Positions 48,380-57,514 of a stretch of 64,000 nt of DNA are shown here, piece after piece (position 1 is the stretch's first letter; each line of letters opens with the position of its first letter). The translations under genes and the position numbers were made by a program. The notes under the pieces were generated by a model. That model did no database searches. It saw nothing but the letters and a program-made list of their open reading frames with translations, and was not told the DNA's origin. Source of the stretch: Aurantimonas aggregata (lineage in GTDB: Bacteria > Pseudomonadota > Alphaproteobacteria > Rhizobiales > Rhizobiaceae). The stretch spans positions 16,005 to 80,004 of the forward strand of contig NZ_JAAAMJ010000019.1 in assembly GCF_010500835.1 (NCBI RefSeq), in the 5' to 3' direction.

Positions 48380-48811
48380 GTGGCGAGAATTCTGATTGCC
48401 GAAGACGATCCGGGCGTCCGCCTGCTCGTGAAGCGGGCGCTTGGCCTCGAAGGCCACGAGGTGGTCGCGGTCGAGGACGGCGAACTCGCGCTCGAGATGC
48501 TCGCGGCCCAGAAGGGCGCATTCGATTTCGTCCTGTCCGACATCCGCATGCCGGCGATGACCGGCATCGAGCTGGCGCACGAGATCGCCGCGATCTGGCC
48601 GGAACTGCCGATCCTCCTGATGACCGGCTATGCCGAGCAGAAGGAGAACGCCGACGATCTCACCGCTATCATCGAAGGCGTCGTCGAAAAGCCGTTCAGC
48701 ATCGCCGAATTGCGCAGCGAGGTCGGCCGCATCCTGGCGGAGCGGGCAGCCGGCCGCGCCGCGAGCGAGCCGGACGAGATCCTGCCGGTAGTCGCCCGCC
48801 GCTGCGCCTGA
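48380..48811 (+). CDS. cpdR: Single-domain response regulator, CpdR-like
   Basis: In Caulobacter and Sinorhizobium, unphosphorylated CpdR delivers CtrA and other proteins to ClpXP. This 143-residue receiver has Asp9/Asp10, the phospho-acceptor Asp54 (VLSDIRMPAM) and switch residues in PILLMTGYAEQ and VEKPFS. The phrase TGYAEQKENADDL is the CpdR pattern. A 20-residue Ala/Arg/Glu-rich tail follows the receiver. The GTG at 48380 is preceded by AGGAG. It is downstream of hpt. Confidence 0.85.
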   Translation: MARILIAEDDPGVRLLVKRALGLEGHEVVAVEDGELALEMLAAQKGAFDFVLSDIRMPAMTGIELAHEIAAIWPELPILLMTGYAEQKENADDLTAIIEGVVEKPFSIAELRSEVGRILAERAAGRAASEPDEILPVVARRCA

Positions 48812-48887
48812 GCCGCCTGCCGCCTTCCTTCACGAGACCAGCACCCGCGACACGCCGCACGCCTTGACCGGCGGCGGCGTGGCCGCC

Positions 48888-51527
48888 TCAGGGCGTCTGC
48901 AGCAGCCGTTCCAGATATTCCCGCTCCAGCTGCGGCGACAGGCTGTCGCCGAGGCGCTCGCGGATGGCGTCGAGGATCTCGCGCGCCCGCTGCGTGTCGA
49001 TCTCGTCCGGCACGCCGACATCCTGGCCGAAATCCGGCCCCTGTGTCTGGCGCTGGCGGCCGAGCGGATCGCGCCCCGAGCGCTGCTGCATCCCGTTGAA
49101 GCCCTGGCCAATCTGGCCCTGCCCCGGCTGACCGGGCTGGCCTTGCTGGCCCTGCTGCATCGCCTGCTGCATCTGCTGCATCATGTCCTGGGCGCCGCGG
49201 CGCATCGCCTCCATGGCCCGGCCCTGCTGGCCGACGGCCTCGCCGTCATCGCCCTCGCCGAGCGCACCTTCCGCCTCGCCCATCGCCTCGCCGGCCTCGC
49301 CGAAGCCGTCGGAGGGCTCCATGCCCATCGCCTCGAGCTCCTGCTGCATGGCCTGAAGCTCTTCCTGCAGCTGGCCCTGCTGCGCCTGCAGCTGCTCCAT
49401 CAGCTCCTGCATCTCCTCGGCGGTCATCGGCTCGCCCTGCTGACCCTGCTCGCCGCCCTGCTGCGGCTCGCCCTGCTGACCCTGCTGCTGCTGTTGCTGC
49501 TGCTGGCGCTGGATCTGCTGGCGACCGAGATCGTAGGTCTGGTCCATCAGCTGCTGCTGGCGCTGCAGCAGCTCGCCCATCTTGTTCATCTGCTCCTGCA
49601 TGGCGTTCTGCTCGCCGCCCTGCTGCTGCTGGCCGGGACGCATCGCCTGGAGATTGTCCATCATCTGCTGCAGCTCGGAGAGCATCTGCTGGGCCGCGTC
49701 CTTCGACCCCGATTTCGCCAGATCCTCGATCTGGTCCATCATCCGCTCGAGATCCTGCGGCCGGATCTCCTGGACGTCGCCCATCTGCATCTGGTCCTGG
49801 CTCATCGGCGGCTGGTTCTGCATCGCCTCGGCCAGCGCCTGCATGTATTCCTGCATCGCCTCGCGCAGTTCCTGCATCAGCGCGTCGATCTCGGCGTCGC
49901 TGGCGCCGTCCTCCAGCGCCTCGGAAAGCTGCTCGCGCGCGTCGCGCAGCCGGCGCTCGGCCAGCGACAGGTTGCCGTCCTCGATGCCGAGCGCGATCTC
50001 CCACATGAAGTCGACCGACGACAGCAGCGCCGCGTCGTCATGCGCGGTCGCGATCCGGGTCCGCACCGCCATCAGCGCCAGATAGTCGGTAGGGTTCTCG
50101 ATGAATTCGTCGCCGCGCAGCGTGGTAGCGTCGAGCAGCGCGACCACCCGGTCGACCGAATCGGCGTCGAGCGCCAGGAGCCGCCGCTGCTCGATCACCG
50201 CGCGCGCCAGCGGATTGCTGAAGCGCCGCTCCGGCAGCGTCAGGCGCTTGGTCTCGGACCGCCCGGTCTGCGCCGCATCGTCGGTCACCACCAGCGTCAT
50301 CGCCACCTTGGCGCCCGCATAGGGGCTCTCGGTCAGGTCGGCGTTGGTCCGCCCCTCGGTCGGCTCGCGCGCCCGGCGCGGCAGCGCCAGGTTGATCTCC
50401 GGCGGGGCCACCAGCGGCCGCGCGCCCTCGGCGATATTCTCCTCCTCGACGACGATCTCCGCCGCGCCCTTGCGGGCGCCGTAGTCGTCGCTGACCGTGT
50501 AGACGAGCTGCAGCGCGCCGTTCTGCGCCACCGACGGATCTTCCTTGAAGGCGATGAGCGGGTCGGCGTCTTCCGTGACGTCGAAGCCCCAGCGCCCCAT
50601 GGTCGAGAACGACGTCGCCAGCGCCACCTCGCCACTTTCCTCGAGCGTGAAGACATATTCGCGCGGACCATCCGGCGCCGGCGCGGCGGTCTCGCCGGCT
50701 TCCGCGGCCGCGACATCCGCCTCGTCCTCGTCCAGGTCCGCGCCGACCGGCGCAGCCGGAACGGCCTCGGCGCCCTCGCGGGCCGGCTTGAAGGAAAGGT
50801 CCGCCGCCGTGGCGTCGGAGATCCGCACCGACAGGACACTGCCTTCCGGCACGACAACGGGGCCGCCCTCAGCCGGAGCCGCCTCGGTCAGGAAGATCGG
50901 CGCCCGGCCGGTATAGGTCGGCGGCGTCACCCAGGCGTCGACCCGCGCCGTCACCGCGCCCGGAACGTCCATCGTGCCGAAGGCATCGACCACCCGGCCG
51001 CCGCCCGGCCCGAAGGAGAAGGCGAAGGCGGTGACGAACAGCAGCGCCACCATCGCCCGCAGGCCGAACGGGTCGAGCCGCTCGGTCCGCGTGCGCGGCG
51101 AGCCGCCGCTGAGATGGCGGAGCTGCGCCGCCATGCGCCGCTGGTGCTCGTGCCACAGCGCCAAAGCGAACGGATCGGCGGTCGCGGCGTGGTCGTCCTG
51201 CGTGCGCAGCGGCTGGTGCCGCAGCCGGCTGACCAGCTCGATCCGTGCGTCGACTTCTTCCGCGCTGGGCCAGCGCAGATGGCGGTTCCGCCACAGCGCA
51301 AACAGCGCCAGCCCGGCCAGCACCGCCAGCACGACGGCCCGCAGCGCGAACGGCATCGCCGCGAACAGGCCGAACCAGGATAATGTCAGGAACAATGCCG
51401 CGAGGCAGAGGAAGGCGACCACCAGCGGCCAGGCCCGCTCGACGACGAGCGCCGCGGCCGAGAGCCTGCGCGTCAGGGCGAGACGCCCAGGCCGCGGGAA
51501 GTCCTTGCGCCGGTCGTCCTGCGTCAT
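48888..51527 (-). CDS. DUF4175 / TIGR02302 family membrane protein with Gln-rich tail
   Basis: An 879-residue protein. Two to three transmembrane helices lie near the N-terminus (AWPLVVAFLCLAALFLTLSW; VVLAVLAGLALFALW) and one around 165. A beta-rich periplasmic part follows (GAVTARVDAWVTPPTYTGRA; VYTVSDDYGARKGAAEIVVE). Residues about 590-850 are an extreme Gln/Met/Gly-rich coiled region. The family is alphaproteobacterial and lies next to lysA. The codon bias makes the antisense frame look open for 2.5 kb, which is an artefact. Confidence 0.88.
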   Translation of the reverse strand: MTQDDRRKDFPRPGRLALTRRLSAAALVVERAWPLVVAFLCLAALFLTLSWFGLFAAMPFALRAVVLAVLAGLALFALWRNRHLRWPSAEEVDARIELVSRLRHQPLRTQDDHAATADPFALALWHEHQRRMAAQLRHLSGGSPRTRTERLDPFGLRAMVALLFVTAFAFSFGPGGGRVVDAFGTMDVPGAVTARVDAWVTPPTYTGRAPIFLTEAAPAEGGPVVVPEGSVLSVRISDATAADLSFKPAREGAEAVPAAPVGADLDEDEADVAAAEAGETAAPAPDGPREYVFTLEESGEVALATSFSTMGRWGFDVTEDADPLIAFKEDPSVAQNGALQLVYTVSDDYGARKGAAEIVVEEENIAEGARPLVAPPEINLALPRRAREPTEGRTNADLTESPYAGAKVAMTLVVTDDAAQTGRSETKRLTLPERRFSNPLARAVIEQRRLLALDADSVDRVVALLDATTLRGDEFIENPTDYLALMAVRTRIATAHDDAALLSSVDFMWEIALGIEDGNLSLAERRLRDAREQLSEALEDGASDAEIDALMQELREAMQEYMQALAEAMQNQPPMSQDQMQMGDVQEIRPQDLERMMDQIEDLAKSGSKDAAQQMLSELQQMMDNLQAMRPGQQQQGGEQNAMQEQMNKMGELLQRQQQLMDQTYDLGRQQIQRQQQQQQQQGQQGEPQQGGEQGQQGEPMTAEEMQELMEQLQAQQGQLQEELQAMQQELEAMGMEPSDGFGEAGEAMGEAEGALGEGDDGEAVGQQGRAMEAMRRGAQDMMQQMQQAMQQGQQGQPGQPGQGQIGQGFNGMQQRSGRDPLGRQRQTQGPDFGQDVGVPDEIDTQRAREILDAIRERLGDSLSPQLEREYLERLLQTP

Positions 51528-51621
51528 GGCCAGCTCTCGTTCCTCGTAAGACTTGAGAACCTTACCCGTTTTTACGGCGAAGACGAGGCGGGTGACGCAT
51601 CTGTGAACCCGGCGCGGGCGG

Positions 51622-52896
51622 CTACGCCGTGTCGTCGAGCCAGGGCGGCAGCCGGTCGAGCGCGATCAGCTCGTCGATCGTCTGGCGCGGCCGCACCGCG
51701 AAGAAGTCGTCGTCCCGCACCAGCACCTCGGCGATCAGCGGCCGGGAATTGTAGGTCCCCGACTGCACCGCCCCGTAGGCACCCGCCGATGAGAGATAGA
51801 CCAGGTCCCCCGCCTTGACCGCCGGCAGGTCGCGGTCCCTGGCGAAGAAATCACCGCTCTCGCAGACCGGGCCGACGACGTCCGCGACCATTCGCCCGGC
51901 ATCCGGCCGCTCGATCACCGCATGGATGTCGTGCCAGGCGTCGTAGAGCGTCGGGCGCACGAGATCGTTCATCGCCGCGTCGACGATGACGAAGACCTTG
52001 TCCCCGCCCTCCTTCACGTAGAGCACGCGCGTCACCAGGATGCCGGCATTGGCGGCGATCAGCCGGCCCGGCTCGAACACCACCTGGCAGCCCAGGTCCC
52101 GCACGTGGCGCTTGACGATCTCGGCATAGGCGGTGGGCTCCGGCGGAGGCGCGTTGTCGCGCTTGTAGGGCACGCCGAGCCCGCCGCCGAGATCTACATG
52201 GCTGATCGTGTGGCCGGCTTCCCGCAGCTGCCGCACCAGCCCGGCGAGGCGCTCGAAGGCAAGGTCGAAGGGCTCGAGATCGATGATCTGGCTGCCGATA
52301 TGCATGTCGATGCCGCACACCGCGATGCCGGGCAGCGACCGCGCCCGGTCGTAGATGGCGAGCGCGTCGTCGAAGGCGATGCCGAACTTGTCGGACTTCC
52401 TGCCGGTGGAGATCTTGGCGTGGGTGCGGGCGTCGACGTCCGGGTTGATCCGGAACGACACCGGCGCGGTAAGCCCGGCCATCTCGGCCCGGGCCGCGAT
52501 CACCGCCAGCTCGGGCTCCGATTCGACGTTGAAGCAGAAGATCCCGGCGGCGAGCGCCAGGTCGATCTCCGGGATCGTCTTGCCGACGCCGGAAAACATG
52601 ATCTTCTGCGGCGCGATGCCGGCGCGCAGCGCCCGCAGCAATTCGCCCCCCGAGACGACGTCGGCGCCGGCGCCGAGCCGCGCCAGCGTCGCCAGCACCG
52701 CCTGGTTGGAATTGGCCTTCATCGCGTAGCAGACCAGCGCGTCGATATCGGCGAAGGCCTTGGTGAAGACCTCGTAATGGCGCGTCAGCGTCGCCGAGGA
52801 ATAGCAGTAGAACGGCGTGCCGACATCATGCGCGATGCGCTCCACGGCGACGCCCTCGGCGTAGAGGGCGCCGTCCCGGATCTCGAAATGATTCAT
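51622..52896 (-). CDS. lysA: Diaminopimelate decarboxylase
   Basis: Last step of lysine synthesis. The 424-residue PLP enzyme has the Schiff-base lysine at 60 (CYAMKANSN), HVDLGGGLGVPY, CESGDFFARDRDLPA and AYGAVQSGTYNSRP. It is in the argH-lptM-lysA-DUF4175 run on the minus strand. The DAP it uses also feeds peptidoglycan. Confidence 0.97.
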   Translation of the reverse strand: MNHFEIRDGALYAEGVAVERIAHDVGTPFYCYSSATLTRHYEVFTKAFADIDALVCYAMKANSNQAVLATLARLGAGADVVSGGELLRALRAGIAPQKIMFSGVGKTIPEIDLALAAGIFCFNVESEPELAVIAARAEMAGLTAPVSFRINPDVDARTHAKISTGRKSDKFGIAFDDALAIYDRARSLPGIAVCGIDMHIGSQIIDLEPFDLAFERLAGLVRQLREAGHTISHVDLGGGLGVPYKRDNAPPPEPTAYAEIVKRHVRDLGCQVVFEPGRLIAANAGILVTRVLYVKEGGDKVFVIVDAAMNDLVRPTLYDAWHDIHAVIERPDAGRMVADVVGPVCESGDFFARDRDLPAVKAGDLVYLSSAGAYGAVQSGTYNSRPLIAEVLVRDDDFFAVRPRQTIDELIALDRLPPWLDDTA

Positions 52897-52930
52897 GTCG
52901 CCACGGTGATGCGAGGACGGCCGGCGGCGT

Positions 52931-53236
52931 TCAGTTCAGCAGCGGGTCGAGGATGAAGGTGGAGCCGGCCGACGCCGGATTGCGGGAAACCTCCGCCGCG
53001 CTGACGATGTTGTCGTCCTCGATCGCGGAGATGCGCTCGGAGCTCACGGTCGAGGCGCCGCTGCCGCTGCCGAGGATAGAGTTGCCGGTCGCGGTATTGC
53101 CTTCGGTGGTGACGACCGTCGGCGTCCCGTCGGAATCCGGTGCCACGGGCATGTTCTTCACCCCGCAGCCGCCGAGAAGCGCCGCGCCTGCCATGACCAG
53201 GACGACTGTCGCCGCCCGTCTCGATCGATCCGTCAT
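52931..53236 (-). CDS. Small lipoprotein between argH and lysA (LptM-like position)
   Basis: A 101-residue protein with a lipoprotein signal (MTDRSRRAATVVLVMAGAAL, lipobox LGGC) followed by GVKNMPVAPDSDGTPTVVTT and a Ser/Gly-rich disordered stretch. A tiny lipoprotein beginning CGxKG at this locus is LptM in related bacteria, which helps the LptD barrel mature; here the mature part is longer, so the match is by position and lipobox. Start at 53236 or 53245 is unresolved. Confidence 0.72.
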   Translation of the reverse strand: MTDRSRRAATVVLVMAGAALLGGCGVKNMPVAPDSDGTPTVVTTEGNTATGNSILGSGSGASTVSSERISAIEDDNIVSAAEVSRNPASAGSTFILDPLLN

Positions 53237-53329
53237 GTCGCCCATGCCCGCGCTGTTGCCTGCCGATTGTGGCACTTCGCCACCGCCGTGATAGCCGTTC
53301 CCGCCGAAGAAATCACCACCTCGCCGCGA

Positions 53330-54733
53330 CTATCGCGCGGCCTCGCTGAGGCGCCCGCGCCAGTAGGCGATCTGCGCCCGCACATTGTCGGGCGCCGTGC
53401 CGCCGAAACTGGTGCGGCTTTCCACCGAGGCGTCGACGCCGAGCACCGAATAGACGTCCCTGGTGATCCGCGGATCGATGGCGTGCAGCGCCTCGAACGG
53501 CAGGTCCTCCAGCCCGACATTCTGCGCCTCGGCCGTCGCCACCGCCCTGCCCGTCACGTGATGGGCCTCGCGGAACGGCAGGCCGGCCTCGCGCACCAGC
53601 CAGTCGGCGAGGTCGGTGGCGGTCGCATAGCCGTGGCCGGCGGCGCGGCGCATCGCATCGACGTTCACCGTCATGTCGCGGACCATGCCGGTCGCCGCCG
53701 CCAGCGCCAGCGACAGCGAATCGATCACGTCGAAGACCTGTTCCTTGTCTTCCTGCATGTCCTTCGAATAGGTCAGCGGCAGGCCCTTCATCACCGTCAG
53801 CAGCGAGATCAGCGCGCCGTTGATGCGGCCGGGCTTGGCCCGCACCAGCTCGGCCGCGTCCGGGTTGCGCTTCTGCGGCATGATCGAGGAGCCGGTCGAG
53901 AACGCGTCGGACAGCCGGATGAAGCCGAATTGCGGCGTCGACCAGATGACGATCTCTTCCGCGAGGCGCGACAGGTGCGTGGCGCAGATCGCCGCGATCG
54001 ACAGGAACTCCAGCGCGAAATCCCGGTCCGACACCGAATCCAGCGAATTGCGCGTCGGCTCGCGGAAGCCTAGCGCCGCTGCCGTCGCATGCCGGTCGAT
54101 GGGAAAGCCGGTGCCGGCGAGCGCTGCGGCGCCCAGCGGGCTTTCGTCGAGCCGCTCCATCGCGTCGCGGCAGCGCGACAGGTCGCGCGACGCCATCTCG
54201 ACATAGGCGAGGCAGTGATGGCCGAAGGTCACCGGCTGCGCCACCTGCAGATGCGTGAAGCCCGGCATCACCGTGCCGGCATGTTCGTCCGCCTTGTCGA
54301 GCAGCGCCGCGATGAAGGCTTCCAGCGCCGCTGCCGTCTGGCCCAGCGCCGACTTGACGTGCAGGCGGAAATCCACCGCCACCTGGTCGTTGCGCGAGCG
54401 CGCCGTGTGCAGCCGCCCGGCGGCCGGGCCGATCAGTTCGGCGAGCCGCGCCTCGACATTCATGTGGATGTCCTCGCGCTGCCGCGAGAAGGTAAAATTC
54501 CCGCTGGCGATCTCGGCGCGGATCGTCTCCAGGCCCTCGCAGATCCGGGCCGCGTCGTCGGCGGGGATGATCCCCTGCACGCCCAACATCATCGCGTGGG
54601 CTTTCGAACCGTCGATATCCTCGCCATATAGGCGCTTGTCGAAATCGATCGACGCGTTGATCTCCTCCATGATCGCGGCGGGCCCAGAGGCGAAACGACC
54701 GCCCCACATCTCGTTGCTGATCTTATCGCTCAT
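53330..54733 (-). CDS. argH: Argininosuccinate lyase
   Basis: Final step of arginine synthesis. The 467-residue protein begins [20 protein letters not shown] and has the fumarase-superfamily signature [14 protein letters not shown] plus [19 protein letters not shown] 54733 gives the family start; the open frame extends to 55180 without homologue support. It is divergent from tlpA, with only 25 bases between start codons. Confidence 0.97.
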   Translation of the reverse strand: MSDKISNEMWGGRFASGPAAIMEEINASIDFDKRLYGEDIDGSKAHAMMLGVQGIIPADDAARICEGLETIRAEIASGNFTFSRQREDIHMNVEARLAELIGPAAGRLHTARSRNDQVAVDFRLHVKSALGQTAAALEAFIAALLDKADEHAGTVMPGFTHLQVAQPVTFGHHCLAYVEMASRDLSRCRDAMERLDESPLGAAALAGTGFPIDRHATAAALGFREPTRNSLDSVSDRDFALEFLSIAAICATHLSRLAEEIVIWSTPQFGFIRLSDAFSTGSSIMPQKRNPDAAELVRAKPGRINGALISLLTVMKGLPLTYSKDMQEDKEQVFDVIDSLSLALAAATGMVRDMTVNVDAMRRAAGHGYATATDLADWLVREAGLPFREAHHVTGRAVATAEAQNVGLEDLPFEALHAIDPRITRDVYSVLGVDASVESRTSFGGTAPDNVRAQIAYWRGRLSEAAR

Positions 54734-54758
54734 GGAATCCCGAAAGGTTCTCGACGAC

Positions 54759-55433
54759 ATGTCCGACGAAACACCGAAGGCTTCGAACGGGCGGCGGCTG
54801 GGTCTCGTCGCGGTGCTGGCGCTGTTGTGCGGCGTCGCGGCGGGGGGAGCCGTCCTATACGTGAGCGAAACGGGGTCTGGCAACGAAGTCGCCGATCGCT
54901 GCACGCTGGACGAGACGCTTTCCGCGGCGCTCGACGCCAACGCCCGCGGCGAGGTCGCGGCCGTGGCACCGCTCGACAAGCCCTTCGACGTCTCCGCCAT
55001 CGCCTTCGAGGACGCCAACGGCGCCGCGGCAAGCCTTGCCGACTTCGCCGGCAGCACCGTCCTGGTCAATCTCTGGGCGACCTGGTGCGGCCCCTGCCGC
55101 GAGGAGATGCCGGCCCTCGACGCACTGGAGCGCGAACAGGGCGGCGAGGATTTCGCCGTCGTGCCGATCAATGTCGACATGGGCGACCCGCAGAAGCCGA
55201 AGGATTTCTACGCCGAGACCGGTCTGACCGCCCTTCCCTTCTACCGCGACGAGACGATGGGCGTCTTCAACGACCTCAAGGGCCAGGGCGTCGCCTTCGG
55301 CCTGCCGGTCTCCCTCCTCGTCGGCCCCGACGGCTGCGCCCGCGCGGCCATCAACGGCCCGGCGGAGTGGGCGAGCCCGGATGCGGTGCGGCTGATCGAC
55401 GTGGTGCGGGAGAGTGGGGCGGGGGCGGCCTAG
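54759..55433 (+). CDS. tlpA: TlpA-family thiol:disulfide interchange protein
   Basis: Membrane-anchored periplasmic thioredoxin that helps cytochrome oxidase and other copper proteins mature. The 224-residue protein has an N-terminal anchor ([20 protein letters not shown]) and the active site [12 protein letters not shown]. The extra region before the thioredoxin fold contains Cys in [10 protein letters not shown], and a third Cys (GPDGCARAA) occurs late, a known TlpA pattern. It is divergent from argH and is the last core gene before the accessory patch. Confidence 0.9.
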   Translation: MSDETPKASNGRRLGLVAVLALLCGVAAGGAVLYVSETGSGNEVADRCTLDETLSAALDANARGEVAAVAPLDKPFDVSAIAFEDANGAAASLADFAGSTVLVNLWATWCGPCREEMPALDALEREQGGEDFAVVPINVDMGDPQKPKDFYAETGLTALPFYRDETMGVFNDLKGQGVAFGLPVSLLVGPDGCARAAINGPAEWASPDAVRLIDVVRESGAGAA

Positions 55434-55562
55434 GCCTGCGTCAACATCTCGAGATTGGTGGGAGCAATCTTCGTCCTTCAAGGTGAGCGCGCTTAAGCTC
55501 AGAACGTTTGCGGGCCGGTTCTTCGTGTGGCACCTTCGCCTTTGGCCTTGGTCGGGGGGACG

Positions 55563-56081
55563 ATGGCGGGGAAGGCAGACCTACTTGAGGCTCTTGATGC
55601 ATTTGTTGCAGAGCCAAAAAGGCTCGTGGGAGCAGTAGGGGCATACTCTTGGGGACCCGGCTATTCTGCTCATGAGAGGATGGTCGAATTCCCGCTGGAG
55701 TACCGGGGAGAAGGCGATAAGGCCGCACGGCTGGTTTTGGTCGGGTTCCCCTCCGCGACGGAACTCAAATTCCGCATTTCTCTTTGTTACAATGCAGCTA
55801 TTTGTCGGCTGGATTACACCGATGAGACACACCCAAACACCCGCCGACTGCCCAACGATGGCCTTCCGGCCATTGTGAAAGGGCCGCATTTCCATTCATG
55901 GGAGCTAAATCGTCGCTTCTTTAAGGGTGCGCCGGTGGCTCAACGGCTGGAGTTGGCCGAAAAGTTTACAGTCGCTGGCGGATTTGATTCACTGCTACGG
56001 TGGTTTTGTTCGCGGACGAATATCGAACAGCCGCCCAGCGGGCATTATATCGCCCTTCCGACACGAGACACGCTGCTATGA
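55563..56081 (+). CDS. DUF6978-like protein, first gene of a two-gene accessory module
   Basis: A 172-residue protein starting MAGKADLLEALDAFVAEPKR, with GGGGGGA-like purine-rich sequence before ATG 55563. Segments FRISLCYNAAICRLDYTDET, HPNTRRLP, KGPHFHSWELNRRFFKGAP and GFDSLLRWFCSRTNIEQPPS match by eye the DUF6978-type family of small beta-rich proteins. The stop overlaps the DUF1828 gene (ATGA). Base composition is lower in GC than tlpA or hbd, suggesting acquisition. Role unknown; a toxin-antitoxin or defence role is possible. Confidence 0.75.
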   Translation: MAGKADLLEALDAFVAEPKRLVGAVGAYSWGPGYSAHERMVEFPLEYRGEGDKAARLVLVGFPSATELKFRISLCYNAAICRLDYTDETHPNTRRLPNDGLPAIVKGPHFHSWELNRRFFKGAPVAQRLELAEKFTVAGGFDSLLRWFCSRTNIEQPPSGHYIALPTRDTLL

Positions 56082-56869
56082 ATTCGCTGGCGTCACTATT
56101 CGGGCCATTTCCATCGGCCGTGCGCGCTACGGTGGAACGCTCACTGGCCGAGGCCTTTGCGATCGAAGACACCGATGGGTCTTTGCGCATAACGACGGCT
56201 TGCGCCTATCCATCCGGGGGGCTTGTTCGAGTTACGCTTCGCGGGGGAGCGCTCAAACTCATGGCCTCAGATGAGGGAGAGGCGCTAGGCGAAGCGCTTG
56301 GCGCGGGCATCGTATTGCCAGACCCTGAAAAGCTGGTTCGGCCCTTTGTGATGAACCGTGGCCTGAGCATTCGCGGCGGCGTTCTGAGTAGCGATTATTT
56401 TTCGCCGGACGAGGCGGCGGTCGCCGTTGCCCATGTCGCGAACGTCGCCAAGGACTTAGCCGATTGGCTTTACGCCCACGGTGGGGTTCGGCGCCGTCAT
56501 GACTTCAAGAAGCTGCTTTCCGCATTTCTCCTTAGTCGTTTCAAGGATCAGGTGACAGAAACGCGCCTACTGGGGGCAAGTCAGAAATCACACAAATTCC
56601 CAGCCGTTATCTCATTCGCTAACGGCAGAAAGTTCATAGTTGACCCGGTTATAAATGATCCTGCTTCGATCAACGCGCGCGTAGTTGCCAACTTGGATGT
56701 GAAGGCCCGACACGACCCGCTTATCCAACAGCGGATCATCTATGATGACGCTGAGTCGTGGACGGCGGCCGACATCGCTTTGCTGCAAGTCGGCGCAACT
56801 GTGATTCCTTTCTCTCGCTCTCAGGAAGTTATTGAGCGAATAGCTGAGGAAACGAGGACAGCCGCATGA
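56078..56869 (+). CDS. DUF1828/DUF1829-type protein, second gene of the module
   Basis: A 263-residue protein. The N-terminal half (AYPSGGLVRVTLRGGALKLM, ASDEGEALGEALGAG, FVMNRGLSIRGGVLSSDYFS) is DUF1828-like; the C-terminal half (FKDQVTETRLLGASQKSHKF, PAVISFANGRKFIVDPVIND and VGATVIPFSRSQEVIERIAE) resembles DUF1829 and has a small alpha/beta, nuclease-like look with basic and acidic residues, without a motif I can name. Coupled to the DUF6978-like gene by overlap. Codon use is less GC-biased than neighbours. Confidence 0.78.
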   Translation: MNSLASLFGPFPSAVRATVERSLAEAFAIEDTDGSLRITTACAYPSGGLVRVTLRGGALKLMASDEGEALGEALGAGIVLPDPEKLVRPFVMNRGLSIRGGVLSSDYFSPDEAAVAVAHVANVAKDLADWLYAHGGVRRRHDFKKLLSAFLLSRFKDQVTETRLLGASQKSHKFPAVISFANGRKFIVDPVINDPASINARVVANLDVKARHDPLIQQRIIYDDAESWTAADIALLQVGATVIPFSRSQEVIERIAEETRTAA

Positions 56870-56917
56870 GGTCGTCACCGGGACACTAAACCAGAACTAG
56901 CGCGCGGACATCTAGGT

Positions 56918-57063
56918 AAGGCGCCAATATGCGGTTGGCGATTGAGGTCGGAAATCCTCCAGGACCGTCGTCGTCTTGGCGAGCGAATTTACGAAGACGT
57001 GAGCGTTCTCGGCGCAACTCGACCCCTGCCTCTATTCCAACGCGCCCCGTGGCAATGCCTTAG
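56918..57063 (-). pseudogene. Decayed fragment of a 3-hydroxyacyl-CoA dehydrogenase gene
   Basis: On the minus strand, with frame changes, the fragment encodes GIATG, then HVFVNSLAKTTTVLEDF and FPTSIANRILAP. These align with GIATGDTTF, AFVASLEKTITVSEDF and FPAFIVNRILLP of the intact hbd at 57515-58396. A one-base shift separates the last two parts and a stop interrupts the first. It is about 0.5-1 kb from the intact gene, same strand and order, so it is a relic of a related gene. Confidence 0.75.
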
Positions 57064-57197
57064 GCCTGCCCTCGCCTAACCGGGACCGGCCTTTGGCAAA
57101 CTGCGGTGCAGCAGCCGCGAGGACGCCCCGCCTTCGCAGGCCGGCTCCACCTGGCGTGCTGGAGGCCTACGTTTCCGGAACGTCCGGAGAAAACGTC

Positions 57198-57488
57198 ATG
57201 ACGACGATCCTGACCGTCACGAAGAGCGGCAAGGTCACCCTCGACCGGGCGATGCTCGACCATCTCGGCGTGAAACCCGGCGAGAGCCTTGCCGTGAAGC
57301 TCGATCCGCAAGGCCGGGTCAGCCTCAGCGCCGCAACGCCCGAAGCCGGCCCGAGCGCCGCTCGCCCGCACGGCCGTATCGAAGACACGTTCGGAATGCT
57401 CAACGCGCATCATGCTGGTCCGCCCCTGACGATCGAGGCGATTAATGCGGCGATCGAGGACGCCTGGGCCGGCAAACGGTCAGCATAA
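57198..57488 (+). CDS. AbrB/SpoVT-type antitoxin, no adjacent toxin
   Basis: A 96-residue protein with a swapped-hairpin AbrB DNA-binding domain: MTTILTVTKSGKVTLDRAML, DHLGVKPGESLAVKLDPQGR. The tail (RPHGRIEDTFGMLNAHHAGP, PLTIEAINAAIEDAWAGKRS) is the kind that binds VapC/PIN toxins. GGAGAAAAC precedes ATG 57198. No PIN-domain gene follows; the next gene is the convergent hbd 26 bases away, so the antitoxin is orphan here. Confidence 0.85.
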   Translation: MTTILTVTKSGKVTLDRAMLDHLGVKPGESLAVKLDPQGRVSLSAATPEAGPSAARPHGRIEDTFGMLNAHHAGPPLTIEAINAAIEDAWAGKRSA

Positions 57489-57514
57489 TCCCGCCAAGCC
57501 GTAAGCCCCGCCCC

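Noticed and set aside
49430..49640. CAG/CTG-rich tract that looks like a microsatellite
   Set aside because: Codes the Gln-rich tail of DUF4175 with mixed interruptions; not a pure tandem repeat.
48864..51383. 839-residue Leu-rich antisense frame opposite the DUF4175 gene
   Set aside because: Arises because Gln codons CAG read as CTG on the other strand; the sense protein matches a known family.
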